A DNA stretch of 64,000 nucleotides from Prolixibacteraceae bacterium (lineage in GTDB: Bacteria; Bacteroidota; Bacteroidia; Bacteroidales; Prolixibacteraceae), in contig JAIOZY010000009.1 in NCBI GenBank assembly GCA_021740385.1, positions 1 to 64,000 of the forward strand, written 5' to 3'. The stretch's first letter is position 1, and each line of letters begins with the position of its first letter. Positions 1 through 9,239 of this stretch are shown piece after piece. The notes under the pieces were generated by a model that did not search any database, was not told the DNA's origin, and saw nothing but the letters and a program-made list of their open reading frames with translations. Position numbers and translations under genes: made by a program.

Positions 1-26
1 CTTTTTGGGTATTCAATTCCATCGTC

Positions 27-72
27 CACCGGGTTAGCACCCGGGGCTATTGTTGTTTAATTCCTTCGGAAT
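27..72. repeat. REP-like paired hairpins at the window edge
   Basis: A perfect stem, CCGGGT (29-34) with ACCCGG (39-44) around a TAGC loop, is followed by a second small palindrome, TTCC/GGAA around TTC (61-71). A pair of short GC-rich palindromes outside any gene is typical of REP/RAYT-associated repeats or the ends of degraded mobile elements. No second copy was noticed in this window, so the repeat status is an inference. Confidence 0.4.
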
Positions 73-427
73 AATTTTCCCTATACATTTTAAATTGATC
101 CCTGAAATTTGTTGTCTCCCCTATGAAGTTAATTTGATCCATCTTTAGCTTTCCAAAATTGACGATTATAAAAGTTTATATCCTGAAACACTTAAATAAT
201 TAAGGGCTTGTGCAATTGATTTGTCATATATTTCAGAAACAGCTTTTAATCTTGTAAACAATATCAGTCAATATTATTCGCAAATTAGTTATCGCTGAAC
301 TTTGTTTCGTGGCTTTATTTTCCCTGTTAGTGTTAATCAAGTAACAATTATAATTCATCCACCCGAATATTTAAGTGATCCGGTAAATCTCTATACGTTG
401 GAGTTTGATTGATACCTTGCTGTTATT
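73..427. other. Intergenic stretch with no recognisable gene
   Basis: About 350 AT-rich bases between the edge hairpins and the first terminator. No reading frame of useful length, tRNA-like fold or repeat was recognised here. It could be the remnant of a mobile element, but nothing in the sequence proves this. Confidence 0.5.
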
Positions 428-473
428 ACCACATAAAAAAACCTGATCGAATGAGCAGGTTCCTTTTTGTGGT
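428..473. terminator. Rho-independent hairpin downstream of the beta-propeller gene
   Basis: Nested inverted repeat: outer arms ACCACA (428-433) and TGTGGT (468-473), inner arms AACCTG and CAGGTT. Read on the minus strand, the inner stem is followed by a run of seven T. It lies just past the stop codon of the minus-strand gene that ends at 483. The A-run on the other side means it may also work on the plus strand. Confidence 0.75.
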
Positions 474-482
474 ATTTGTTGT

Positions 483-1442
483 TTAATGTCTTATAAATCT
501 GATGATAGGAATTGATATCAAAACCAAAAAAAGTGCCAATAAATATTTGATATTCAAAGGTACCGGGGGTGCATAGCCATACAAGCTAATAAACCTGGCT
601 GATACTCCTGTAATAATTGTGTTTATTGTAGTGCCGGAATGATCTATTTCATAAACACCACTACTATTTGTGATTAGTAAATTGCCATTTTGTAAATGCC
701 ACACCCCTCTGTAGTTTCCCCCAACCGAAGGAATGATCGTATTTAGTAAATTTCCGCTGGCATCAAATTCCAATATCCCCTCTTGCGATCCGGAGTAGTT
801 TCCAACATAAACATTTCCTGAAGAATATGAGATAGATGCTTGTTCAGGGAATGTATTTACGGTAGCAAAAACATCTATGTAATTACCGTTACTGTCAAAT
901 TGAAGTATGTTGTCAGAAGTAATACAACAAACCAAATAATCATTATGAGAGCTCCTGTAAACGATATCAAATGGACTGTCCATTCCAGCTGTTCCGTTTG
1001 CAATGAAATTACCCAAATAATTACCATCAATATCAAACTCTGCTACAGCATCATCATTGCTGCCCCCGCCAACAGTTACCAGCAAATTTCCATTAGGTCG
1101 TATTTCAATACCTCTGATGTTGTCTAATATTGAATTGTCAATACCACCCGCAGGTGCAAATAAACCAACGAATGTTCCATCTGTATTGTACTCATATACA
1201 CCGTCTGTTAGTTGATCTGACACTAAAATTGAATTTTTTATTGGGTGATACAATGCTTCAATTGGGGTATCCAGATTTGCACCATCAGAAGGAATAAAAT
1301 TACTATCATACAATGCCCCATCCGATACAGAAAAAGACATAACCCTGTCATTTGTTGACTCAGGAATGAGAAGCATTTGTGTTTGACTGAAAGCGATATG
1401 AGCTGTTAAAAAGAAAACTAAGGTTGCAGTAAAGGTTTTCAT
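483..1442 (-). CDS. Secreted beta-propeller (NHL/SMP-30-like) protein with C-terminal membrane sorting tail
   Basis: 319 residues. Residues 1-19 form a signal peptide ending near AFSQ. The body has repeating units of the kind G-N-Y-L/I and F-D-x-x-G-N (for example EFDIDGNYLGNF, QFDSNGNYIDVF, EFDASGNLLNTI), as in NHL/gluconolactonase-type propellers. The last 28 residues have a sorting-signal layout: a Pro-rich PPVPL motif, a hydrophobic helix, then a basic tail (RFIRH). This resembles exosortase-recognised tails and not the T9SS domains seen elsewhere in the window. The protein is probably exported and anchored, with unknown ligand. It is monocistronic as far as visible, with a terminator directly downstream. 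Confidence 0.7.
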   Translation of the reverse strand: MKTFTATLVFFLTAHIAFSQTQMLLIPESTNDRVMSFSVSDGALYDSNFIPSDGANLDTPIEALYHPIKNSILVSDQLTDGVYEYNTDGTFVGLFAPAGGIDNSILDNIRGIEIRPNGNLLVTVGGGSNDDAVAEFDIDGNYLGNFIANGTAGMDSPFDIVYRSSHNDYLVCCITSDNILQFDSNGNYIDVFATVNTFPEQASISYSSGNVYVGNYSGSQEGILEFDASGNLLNTIIPSVGGNYRGVWHLQNGNLLITNSSGVYEIDHSGTTINTIITGVSARFISLYGYAPPVPLNIKYLLALFLVLISIPIIRFIRH

Positions 1443-1673
1443 ATATGAGTTTTTATAGTGGAATTAAAAATTAAGTTATTCAAATATAAAATTTTTTTTT
1501 TAAGGGATCTTAGAGCAATCAATTTTTTATCAATTTTTTTAACCCGGATTATTCACAAATAATCCCTATCTCGAAAATGTTATCTTGTTAATGGAGAGAA
1601 GTTTGCCGGTTTAGATGTGATCCTTTTATGCGCATGAAATAATCTCAGTAAAATAGTTTTTTTTTCGGTGGTT

Positions 1674-2228
1674 TTACCCGGATGTGAAACCGTTACCAAT
1701 CTTCGTGAAAAAACTAAAATTCACATTCCCGTATTTTCGGAGTTCAATAAACCCGTGAATTTTACTGAAATTGAATTTTTTCGAATGTTCAACAATCAGC
1801 AGCCCGTTATCGGAAAGCAGGTTTTTTCCGAGAATTATTCCGGGTATTTCGCCAAAGCGTGGATGGTCGTACGGCGGGTCGGCAAAAATCAGGTCGTACT
1901 TTGTTTTTTCATGCTGAAGGAATTTAAACACATCGGTACGGTAAATGTTAGCCACTTCGCCCAGTTCTTTCACAACCGATTTGATAAACTGTACGTGTTT
2001 AAAGTTTAACTCAACCATGGTTATATTTGATGTGCCCCGCGATAGGAATTCGAACGAAATGCTGCCCGTTCCGGCAAAAAGGTCGAGTACCGAAATGGAT
2101 GTAAAATCGACCTTGTTGGTTAAGATATTGAAAAGGCTTTCTTTGGCCTGATCGGTTGTGGGACGTGCTTTAAACGATTTGCCCGGGTTAAACTGCCGGC
2201 CTTTGTATGTGCCGCCAATTATTCGCAT
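1674..2228 (-). CDS. rsmD: 16S rRNA (guanine(966)-N(2))-methyltransferase RsmD
   Basis: 184 residues, the usual family length. It methylates G966 of 16S rRNA during small-subunit assembly, using S-adenosylmethionine in the cytoplasm. The RIIGGTYKGR start is diagnostic, followed by the ARPTTDQAKESLFNIL segment, the SAM-binding motif DLFAGTGS (residues 49-56) and the catalytic motif DPPY near residue 118. The start lies inside the 3' end of the upstream DUF3822-like gene (10 bp overlap), so the two are probably translationally coupled. This pairing is common in Bacteroidota. Confidence 0.95.
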   Translation of the reverse strand: MRIIGGTYKGRQFNPGKSFKARPTTDQAKESLFNILTNKVDFTSISVLDLFAGTGSISFEFLSRGTSNITMVELNFKHVQFIKSVVKELGEVANIYRTDVFKFLQHEKTKYDLIFADPPYDHPRFGEIPGIILGKNLLSDNGLLIVEHSKKFNFSKIHGFIELRKYGNVNFSFFTKIGNGFTSG

Positions 2229-3058
2229 AATGCCAGTTGGGTAATGGGGTAGTGCAGGTGTTCGGGGTCGGCCAGGAATTTGTAACTAACCGAATAAGCG
2301 TTGTTGTATTTTTTCCACAGCAGGTTCGGAAACCGCGATTTCAGGTTTACAGCCAGTTCCGACTTTTTTCCAACGGTACCCGATATTTCAACAGGGGTTG
2401 TTGCCGGCAGCATGAATTGCCGCGCAGTGTATAAAATATAGTACATGCAGTCGGTATCGGTTTTTGTATAGAAGTGGTTCAGGAACATTATTTTGTGGTT
2501 TCTGACCACGGCAATACACATATCGGTATTATTTTGGCTTACGATTAGCCTGTCGGGTTCATTTTTGTTGGAGGTAATGTTTCGGAGTAAGGCGGTTGTG
2601 GTTGAAAAGAAACGGCTGTTTGGAAAATGGTCTTCAAAAAAACTTTTTAATAAGCGGGGGATGGAAAAAATTACGGCAGTTTCATTGTTCGGCAAAATGT
2701 TTTGTTGAATAAGGTCTTCCCTGTTGGTTTCAAAGGTAGCTTTGTAAAGCGGTTCTATCTCTTCTTGGCCCGAGAGCGAAACGGGACAAAGCATTTCACG
2801 TGTACAATTCCATCCGATGTTTACTTTCAGAAAGGATTGTTTTAACAGGGGTTCATCTGCAATAATGGTGTTGGCTTCGTTGCAGAACTGGAAAGGAGTG
2901 ACAGCATTGAACCGGTACGATGCCAAAACAAGGTGTTTTTTTTCGTCGTGGTGGGTAATTAAAAAAGAAAATCCATTCAGCGAACACTGAATGGATAAAC
3001 TGTATCTTGAACAATTCGTACTTTCGAATGAATCGTCGATAAACCGGACAATATTCAT
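2219..3058 (-). CDS. DUF3822-like family protein
   Basis: About 279 residues from the ATG at 3058. The reading frame extends four codons further to a TTG at 3070, but MNIVRFIDDSF is the more natural start. No signal peptide or membrane segment is visible. The family is Bacteroidota-specific and is usually found next to rsmD, as here; its fold recalls actin/ASKHA-type domains (family knowledge, weak). Overlap with rsmD and a 15 bp gap after the upstream gene suggest a three-gene transcript. Function unknown. Confidence 0.75.
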   Translation of the reverse strand: MNIVRFIDDSFESTNCSRYSLSIQCSLNGFSFLITHHDEKKHLVLASYRFNAVTPFQFCNEANTIIADEPLLKQSFLKVNIGWNCTREMLCPVSLSGQEEIEPLYKATFETNREDLIQQNILPNNETAVIFSIPRLLKSFFEDHFPNSRFFSTTTALLRNITSNKNEPDRLIVSQNNTDMCIAVVRNHKIMFLNHFYTKTDTDCMYYILYTARQFMLPATTPVEISGTVGKKSELAVNLKSRFPNLLWKKYNNAYSVSYKFLADPEHLHYPITQLALCE

Positions 3059-3073
3059 GGTTAACGCCAATTT

Positions 3074-3715
3074 TTACTCCCAGTTCCCGGCATTGTTGTT
3101 GGGTTCTAAAATAGAACCAACTTTGAGCCCCGGGTAGCGGTTGTTTTTTCGACGTTGTTCGTTCAGGTTAATGATTTCCTGTTCGTAATCGTCAATCAGT
3201 TCGACAAGTATTTGGTTGTTGTGCGCCCTTGCTTCAAAAAGAGGTACTTTAATGCCCGACCCGGTAGTGATAATGGTTTGTCTTAACCAGAATACTTCGC
3301 CATTGGAATGAGGTATAAATTTAAGTTCATCGATTTTATATTTTTTCCCAAAAACTTCCTCCAATACGCTTACTTTAATGGTATCTCTGATGATTAACCC
3401 TTTTCTCATAGCAGCTTTTTCATCAAGGCCGGCTTCAATCATACTGTCGGTAAGCATCCCAATTTTCCTGATTTTTGGGATCGAATCGAATTTAACAAAC
3501 GATATTAGCGAATCCCAGTCGCCACAAAACTGGTTATTAACATCTTTAAAAGCTAGTTGTGCCTTCCGGATATCTTTAAGGTTTTCAATAACATCCTCGT
3601 AACGGCTGGCTTTTTCTTTTTCGAAATCGAGAGGTGTCCTTACTGAATCCCATATAAGATATGCCAAAACTACTGCAACTGCAATCAGGACAACTTGAAT
3701 AATGATTTTTTTCAT
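3074..3715 (-). CDS. Single-pass membrane protein of unknown function
   Basis: 213 residues. An N-terminal hydrophobic helix (residues 3-22) anchors a soluble domain, probably periplasmic. The segment after the helix, with RYEDVIENLKDIRKAQLAFK and then a GD-W-DSL motif, resembles the N-terminal helix-plus-domain layout of pilin-like proteins (inference), but no prepilin cleavage site is evident. It is the first gene of the likely transcript with the DUF3822-like gene and rsmD. I do not recognise a function. Confidence 0.65.
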   Translation of the reverse strand: MKKIIIQVVLIAVAVVLAYLIWDSVRTPLDFEKEKASRYEDVIENLKDIRKAQLAFKDVNNQFCGDWDSLISFVKFDSIPKIRKIGMLTDSMIEAGLDEKAAMRKGLIIRDTIKVSVLEEVFGKKYKIDELKFIPHSNGEVFWLRQTIITTGSGIKVPLFEARAHNNQILVELIDDYEQEIINLNEQRRKNNRYPGLKVGSILEPNNNAGNWE

Positions 3716-4007
3716 GAGTATAAATCTTTTAATTTTTTGTCTGCCTAATGGATCGAATATTTTCGTTCAATTTTTTTTGTTTTCCGTATTTAAACATCTC
3801 CGGTATTTTGGAGCCCGTTTATTTTCATTAATGTTTTACAATTATGGTATATCGCGGAAGTGTCCATTTTTTTATTAAAATCCGCTCAAAAAAAAACGGT
3901 CTTACCAATATTCGATGGTACATTTCCGGGTACTTTTTCGACATGGTTGCCTGCAAATTTATAAAAAAAAATAAATTTACTTTCCCGAAAATAATTAATT
4001 TGGCAAT

Positions 4008-5444
4008 ATGTTCGAAAAGAAACTTGCCGAAATTATAATCCAGAATTTACCTGTAGAACCCACATCGAGTCAACAGTCTGCAATTGAAGATATTGCCCGT
4101 TTTTTATTTGACGACGACCAACATTCGATATACCTGTTAAAAGGTTATGCCGGTACCGGCAAAACATTACTTATTAGCGGCCTGGTTAAATCGTTGGTGC
4201 GGTTTAAGGTGCACACCTGTTTGCTTGCACCCACAGGCAGGGCGGCAAAAGTGCTTTCCGGTTATGCGCAAAAACCGGCTTTTACCATTCATAAAAAAAT
4301 TTACAGGCAACAATCGTCATCCGATGGCATGGGACGGTTTTCACTTGATTACAACAAGCATTCAAACACGCTTTTTATTGTCGATGAGGCTTCCATGATA
4401 TCGAATGCTGCCGGCGATTCTTCGGTTTTTGGCTCGGGGCGTTTGCTCGACGACCTGGTTGAATATGTTTACAACGGGAAAAACTGCCGCTTAATACTTG
4501 TGGGCGATACGGCACAGTTGCCACCTGTAGGGCTTCCGCTAAGCCAGGCTCTCGACAAATCGGTACTGGAGGGTTACGGCATGAACGTTTATTCATCGGT
4601 ATTGAGCGATATCGTCAGGCAATCCGTTAATTCCGGCATTTTATATAATGCTACGGCCATCAGGTTCAGGATTAAACAAAAAAGGACCCATAACTTTTTT
4701 CATTTTAAACTTGAAAACTTTGAAGATGTTGAGCGAATTGGGGGGGATATGCTGGTTGAAGAAATCAGTAACTGTTACGACAAATTTGGCATGGAAGAGA
4801 CCGTGGTTATAACCCGTTCGAACAAGCGGGCCAATATGTTTAATGAAGGGATCAGACGCACCATTTTATGGCGTGAATCGGAACTTGAGTCGGGCGATTA
4901 TCTGATGGTTGTAAAGAATAACTACTTTTACATTGAACCTGACGAGGGGCTCGATTTTATTGCAAACGGCGACATTGCCCGGGTGGTTAAAGTACACCGT
5001 ACCGAAAAGTTATACGGTTTCAGGTTTGCATCGGTTACCCTCGAGTTTATTGATTATGATAATTTTGAAATTGATTGTAAAATATTTCTTGACACACTGA
5101 AACTTGAAGCACCATCGTTTGGTCATGAGGAGAATTTGCGCCTCTTCAACAGCGTGCAAGAGGATTACAAGCACATTGGAAACAAGGCAAAACGCTGGAA
5201 GGAGATTCGTGAAAATGAGTATTTCAATGCCCTTCAGGTTAAATATGCCTATGCTGTAACGTGCCATAAGGCACAGGGAGGCCAGTGGAAGGCTGTTTTT
5301 ATCGACCAGGGTTACTTAACGGAAGACATGATTGATGTTGAATATTTACGTTGGTTATACACGGCTTTTACCCGGCCAGGAAAGAAACTTTACCTCGTGA
5401 ATTTCGATAAGCGCTTTTTTGAAGACAGTGACACCGATTATTAA
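4008..5444 (+). CDS. RecD-like ATP-dependent DNA helicase (superfamily 1)
   Basis: 478 residues. Walker A GYAGTGKT at 46-53, Walker B IVDEASMIS, and the SF1B signature LVGDTAQLPPVG follow in order. Near the C-terminus YAVTCHKAQGGQW and LRWLYTAFTR match the UvrD_C_2 motifs V and VI. This is the short, single-subunit RecD/Dda-type helicase common in Bacteroidota, without the N-terminal extension of RecD2. It likely unwinds DNA 5'-3' in repair or replication restart. Its last 4 bp overlap the convergent rnz gene. Confidence 0.85.
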   Translation: MFEKKLAEIIIQNLPVEPTSSQQSAIEDIARFLFDDDQHSIYLLKGYAGTGKTLLISGLVKSLVRFKVHTCLLAPTGRAAKVLSGYAQKPAFTIHKKIYRQQSSSDGMGRFSLDYNKHSNTLFIVDEASMISNAAGDSSVFGSGRLLDDLVEYVYNGKNCRLILVGDTAQLPPVGLPLSQALDKSVLEGYGMNVYSSVLSDIVRQSVNSGILYNATAIRFRIKQKRTHNFFHFKLENFEDVERIGGDMLVEEISNCYDKFGMEETVVITRSNKRANMFNEGIRRTILWRESELESGDYLMVVKNNYFYIEPDEGLDFIANGDIARVVKVHRTEKLYGFRFASVTLEFIDYDNFEIDCKIFLDTLKLEAPSFGHEENLRLFNSVQEDYKHIGNKAKRWKEIRENEYFNALQVKYAYAVTCHKAQGGQWKAVFIDQGYLTEDMIDVEYLRWLYTAFTRPGKKLYLVNFDKRFFEDSDTDY

Positions 5445-6373
5445 CGGACGGTCTCCCGGGGAATGCTGATTACCATGCCATCTTCGGCAGCAACCGTGTT
5501 TTCAAATACCGCTTTAGCTTCGTTGAGTAATTGGGATGTGTCTTTATAGCGTGCCGAAAAATGGCCGATTACAAGCTGGCCAACATTGCCGAGTTTTGCC
5601 AGTTGGGCGGCCTGGTTTGCCGTTGAGTGGAATATTTCGCCGGCCCGTTTTTCCATCCGTTTGTCGTAAGTAGCTTCGTGGTAGAGTAAATCAACATTTT
5701 TAATTGTGTCTTTCAGTTTGGGTAAGAATGCAGTGTCGCTGCAAAAAGCATACGAACGTGGCTTTTTTTGCGCATGTGTGAGCTCTTCGTTTTTGATTTT
5801 TTTGCCTTCGTCTGTTACAAAATCGGCACCCTGTTTAATGTTTTGCATTTCCCTGATGGGGATGTTGTATTCCTTTATTTTTTCCCTGATCAGGTTTTTG
5901 GGTTCGGGTTGTTCGGTAAACAGGAAACCGCAACAGGGGATACGGTGCTTAAGCGGAAATGAAACAACTTTCACGGTTTTGTTTTCCAGAATGGTTTGTG
6001 GCCGTTTGAAATTTAAAGGGTGCCAGATGATGTTGTATGTCTGGTCGTTTTTTAGCAAATAGAGTTGTTTTTCCAACAGTTCGGGTAATTCGGAGTGGGC
6101 ATAAATGTGCAGGTCGTTTTTACGTTCGAGCAGGGCGTATGACGAAAGGAGGCCGATTAGCCCATAGTAATGGTCGCCATGAAGGTGCGAGATAAAAAGG
6201 TGGTTGATGCGTGAGAACCGTACACCCAGTTTGCGCAATTGAATTTGTGTGCCTTCGCCGCAATCGATTAAAAAAAACCGCTCACGTACATTCAATACAT
6301 GAGCGGTTGGATATCTTGATGAAGTAGGGAGCGCTGAACTTGTGCCTAAAATGGTTAATTCAAATGGAATCAT
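5441..6373 (-). CDS. rnz: Ribonuclease Z
   Basis: 310 residues, normal for bacterial RNase Z. It is a zinc-dependent endonuclease that removes the 3' trailer from tRNA precursors. The metallo-beta-lactamase motif is intact: H63-L-H65-G-D67-H68. The N-terminal GTSSALPTSSRYPT loop and the C-terminal ATY and HFSARY motifs (H of IGHFSARY) are also present. It lies 36 bp after the STAS-domain gene and they are probably co-transcribed. The 3' end overlaps the convergent helicase by 4 bp. Confidence 0.95.
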   Translation of the reverse strand: MIPFELTILGTSSALPTSSRYPTAHVLNVRERFFLIDCGEGTQIQLRKLGVRFSRINHLFISHLHGDHYYGLIGLLSSYALLERKNDLHIYAHSELPELLEKQLYLLKNDQTYNIIWHPLNFKRPQTILENKTVKVVSFPLKHRIPCCGFLFTEQPEPKNLIREKIKEYNIPIREMQNIKQGADFVTDEGKKIKNEELTHAQKKPRSYAFCSDTAFLPKLKDTIKNVDLLYHEATYDKRMEKRAGEIFHSTANQAAQLAKLGNVGQLVIGHFSARYKDTSQLLNEAKAVFENTVAAEDGMVISIPRETVR

Positions 6374-6408
6374 TTTATTTGACCTTTTACGGCGCCAATA
6401 ATACGCAC

Positions 6409-6759
6409 TTATTCTTCGCTGTTTTCCATAAAAGCTTCTGCTTCGTCGAGGCTGTCCTTGATATCAAGGATTGTATCGAGCAATGAAATTTTTATTAAAC
6501 TTTCTACTTCAGGCTGTAATCCGGTAATGATAAATTTGCCCTCTGTTTGTTCGCAAAGCCTGTTTGCAACCAAAATAGCGCTTAATCCTGATGAATCACA
6601 ATATTGGCAACTGCTTAAATCGAGAATGATGTTGTTAATACCATTATTGGTAATGTATACAAATTCCGATTTAAGGTCAGGAGCATTCGTCGTATTTAAT
6701 TTTTCGGCTGTAGTTGTTACCACAGCGTACTTTTCTTTCTTGTCAACTTTATAATCCAT
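6409..6759 (-). CDS. STAS-domain anti-sigma-factor antagonist-like protein
   Basis: About 116 residues from the ATG at 6759. The frame extends six codons to a TTG at 6777, which is less likely. The fold is a single STAS domain with the motif CQYCDSSGLSAIL, where the DSSG serine is the site phosphorylated in SpoIIAA-type proteins. The C-terminal tail is acidic. No kinase or anti-sigma gene is adjacent, so partners are unknown. It sits between rpsA and rnz on the minus strand, an arrangement I recall from other Bacteroidota. Confidence 0.85.
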   Translation of the reverse strand: MDYKVDKKEKYAVVTTTAEKLNTTNAPDLKSEFVYITNNGINNIILDLSSCQYCDSSGLSAILVANRLCEQTEGKFIITGLQPEVESLIKISLLDTILDIKDSLDEAEAFMENSEE

Positions 6760-6808
6760 AGTACGGGCAAGGTACAAATTTCAAGATTAATTGTCCACAG
6801 GTAAAAAA

Positions 6809-8875
6809 TTATTTTTTACCTTTTTCGGCTTTTTCCATTTTTGTTTTCAGTGCAGCCAAATCGGAAATGTCGCCAAGAGTTGTTTTTTCAACGTTCTCGT
6901 TTACCGATTTAACAGCCTTAGCTGTTTTGCCCGCTTGTGATTTTTTCGAATCTTTTTCTTCGGCACGTTTTACATCTTCCCATACACGCGAGTGTGAAAG
7001 GATGATGCGTTTTGCTGTTTTCGAAAATTCGATCACTTTAAACGGAAGCTTATCATCGACTTTTACCGGTTCTTTGTCTTCCCTGGTTAAGTGCCGTGGT
7101 GTGGCAAAACCTTCAACGCCATAAGGCAGGGCAATAACAGCGCCTTTGTCGAAAAGTTCAACAACAGTGCCTTCGTGAATTGAGTCGACAGTAAAAATAG
7201 TTTCGAACACATCCCACGGGTTTTCTTCGAGTTGTTTGTGGCCAAGGCTTAACCTGCGGTTGTCTTTGTCAATATCGAGTACAACAACTTCAATTTCGGC
7301 ACCAATTGATGTAAATTCCGATGGGTGTTTGATTTTTTTTGTCCAGCTCAGGTCACTGATGTGAATAAGCCCGTCGACACCTTCCGAAATCTCTACAAAT
7401 ACACCAAAATTGGTGAAGTTGCGGACTTTTGCTTTGTGCTTCGATCCAACAGAATATATTTCGTCAATTTTATCCCATGGATCTTCGTGAAGCTGCTTAA
7501 TGCCCAGCGACATTTTACGTTCTTCGCGGTCAAGTGTCAGGATTTGTGCTTCTACTTCATCGCCAACTGCCAGGAAGTCTTGTGCACTGCGCAGGTGCTG
7601 GCTCCAGCTCATTTCCGAAACGTGGATCAGACCTTCAACGCCCGGTGCAATTTCAACAAATGCGCCGTAATCGGCCAGTACAACAACTTTACCTTTAACG
7701 GTATCGCCCACTTTGAGTTCAACATCGAGGTTGTCCCATGGGTGAGGTGTTAATTGTTTCAAACCAAGGGCAATCCGTTTTTTGTCATCGTCGAAGTCGA
7801 GGATAACAACGTTGATTTTCTGGTCGAGTTCAACAATTTCATTCGGGTGTGTAATGCGTCCCCAGCTTAGATCGGTGATGTGGATAAGCCCGTCAACGCC
7901 GCCAAGGTCGATAAATACACCGTATGATGTAATGTTTTTAACGGTACCTTCAAGCACCTGTCCTTTTTCGAGTTTCGAAATAATTTCTTTTTTCTGTTGT
8001 TCCAGTTCAGCTTCAATGAGCGCTTTGTGTGAAACAACAACATTGCGGAATTCGTGGTTGATTTTGACCACTTTGAATTCCATGGTTTTATTAACGAAAA
8101 CATCGTAGTCGCGTATGGGTTTCACATCGATTTGTGAACCCGGCAGGAACGCTTCAATTCCGAATACATCGACAATCATACCGCCTTTTGTGCGGCACTT
8201 GATGTATCCCTTGATGATTTCGTCTTTTTCCATTGCTTCGTTTACCCTGTCCCATGAGCGGAGGGCACGGGCTTTTTTGTGCGAAAGTGTAAGCTGGCCT
8301 TTTTTGTCTTCAAGGCTTTCAACATAAACTTCTACTTTGTCGCCAACTTTTAAATCGGGGTTGTACCTGAATTCGTTCAGGCTGACGATGCCATCCGATT
8401 TGTAGCCAATGTTTACAACGACTTCGCGTTTGTTCATCGAAATAACCTCGCCTTCAACAACTTCTTTTTCCTGAATGCTTGAAAGTGTGTTGTTGTAAAG
8501 GTTCTCGAGTTCTTCACGTTTTTTTGCCGACAAGCTGCTTTTGGGCGAATCCAGCGCATCCCAGTCAAAATCTTCATCGGTTTCAGCAGTCGGTTCTGCA
8601 ATCTCTTCTTTTTCTTTAGGTTTTGAGGCCGTTTCTTTTTCTTCTGTCTCTTCTTCAGCCTCAGCTTTTGCTTCCGGTTCAGTTTCAGCTTCAGCTTCAA
8701 CCTTTGTTTCCGGTTCAGTTTCAGTTTCTACAGCCTCTTCCATTTTGGGCTCTTCTGTTTCTTTCTTTTCCTCGGTTGGGGTGGTTTCGTTTTTGTTAGT
8801 AACTTCCTCGGGTTGAGCGTTTACCTCTTGGGTAACTTCTTTTTCGTCAACCTGTTCCTTTTTTTCTTTTGTCAT
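6809..8875 (-). CDS. rpsA: 30S ribosomal protein S1 with long acidic N-terminal extension
   Basis: 688 residues against about 557 in E. coli. Six S1/OB repeats start near residue 138, seen as recurring units such as G-x-V-x-x-I-T-x-Y-G-V-F-I-D-L and VDGLIHITDLSW. The first 110 residues are a Glu/Lys/Thr/Pro low-complexity tract ending in the motif DEDFDWDAL, which looks conserved in Bacteroidota S1. S1 binds mRNA and helps unfold 5' leaders, which matters in a phylum that rarely uses Shine-Dalgarno pairing. The tract has repetitive codons (8600-8760), so it may vary in length between strains. A strong promoter match lies upstream. Confidence 0.95.
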   Translation of the reverse strand: MTKEKKEQVDEKEVTQEVNAQPEEVTNKNETTPTEEKKETEEPKMEEAVETETEPETKVEAEAETEPEAKAEAEEETEEKETASKPKEKEEIAEPTAETDEDFDWDALDSPKSSLSAKKREELENLYNNTLSSIQEKEVVEGEVISMNKREVVVNIGYKSDGIVSLNEFRYNPDLKVGDKVEVYVESLEDKKGQLTLSHKKARALRSWDRVNEAMEKDEIIKGYIKCRTKGGMIVDVFGIEAFLPGSQIDVKPIRDYDVFVNKTMEFKVVKINHEFRNVVVSHKALIEAELEQQKKEIISKLEKGQVLEGTVKNITSYGVFIDLGGVDGLIHITDLSWGRITHPNEIVELDQKINVVILDFDDDKKRIALGLKQLTPHPWDNLDVELKVGDTVKGKVVVLADYGAFVEIAPGVEGLIHVSEMSWSQHLRSAQDFLAVGDEVEAQILTLDREERKMSLGIKQLHEDPWDKIDEIYSVGSKHKAKVRNFTNFGVFVEISEGVDGLIHISDLSWTKKIKHPSEFTSIGAEIEVVVLDIDKDNRRLSLGHKQLEENPWDVFETIFTVDSIHEGTVVELFDKGAVIALPYGVEGFATPRHLTREDKEPVKVDDKLPFKVIEFSKTAKRIILSHSRVWEDVKRAEEKDSKKSQAGKTAKAVKSVNENVEKTTLGDISDLAALKTKMEKAEKGKK

Positions 8876-8932
8876 TTAAATTCAATTAAAAATTAATGAG
8901 TTAGACATTATTTTATTTTTACAAATGCGCGG

Positions 8933-8963
8933 CAAAATTATAATTAAATTGGGATTAATCAAA
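8933..8963 (-). promoter_or_regulatory. Bacteroidetes-type promoter of rpsA
   Basis: Read on the minus strand, TTTG (8963-8960) is followed after exactly 19 bp by TAATTTTG (8940-8933), a full match to the -33 TTTG / -7 TAnnTTTG consensus. The 5' leader would be about 50 nt. This is the best promoter match noticed in the window. Confidence 0.65.
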
Positions 8964-9239
8964 AGGTTCCGCTTTTTTTTGAAATATTTGCGAATTGGAT
9001 TAACGTTTTTCACTGTTTCTGTAGTTAGATCAAAAATTCTTAATTAAATTGCATGTCCGTTACCCCTCACTGTTTTTTGATCATTTTTGGGAGAGGGTTA
9101 AATCATTTGCCTTTTTTCAAAAAATATCCATGAATAATTAACATTCATTGGATTTTTGAAGAAAAAGATATTCATTTGTCATTTGGAAAGAGAAACAGGC
9201 TTTGTTTAAGATAAAAACATTAACATTATAAAATAAACA
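8964..9239. other. Divergent intergenic region between rpsA and rfbD
   Basis: Apart from the rpsA promoter at its left edge, this AT-rich stretch shows only a 26-codon reading frame starting near 9053, with no family resemblance. TTTG at 9201-9204 could be a -33 element for rfbD, but no good -7 partner follows. No RNA gene recognised. Confidence 0.45.

Noticed and set aside
3844-4038. 64-codon frame before the helicase
   Set aside because: It overlaps the helicase start and has no family resemblance.
7325-8108. Plus-strand frames within rpsA
   Set aside because: They are opposite the S1 repeats and owe their openness to repeat codon bias.
9053-9133. 26-codon frame between rpsA and rfbD
   Set aside because: No hydrophobic or conserved pattern, and no spacing that suggests translation.
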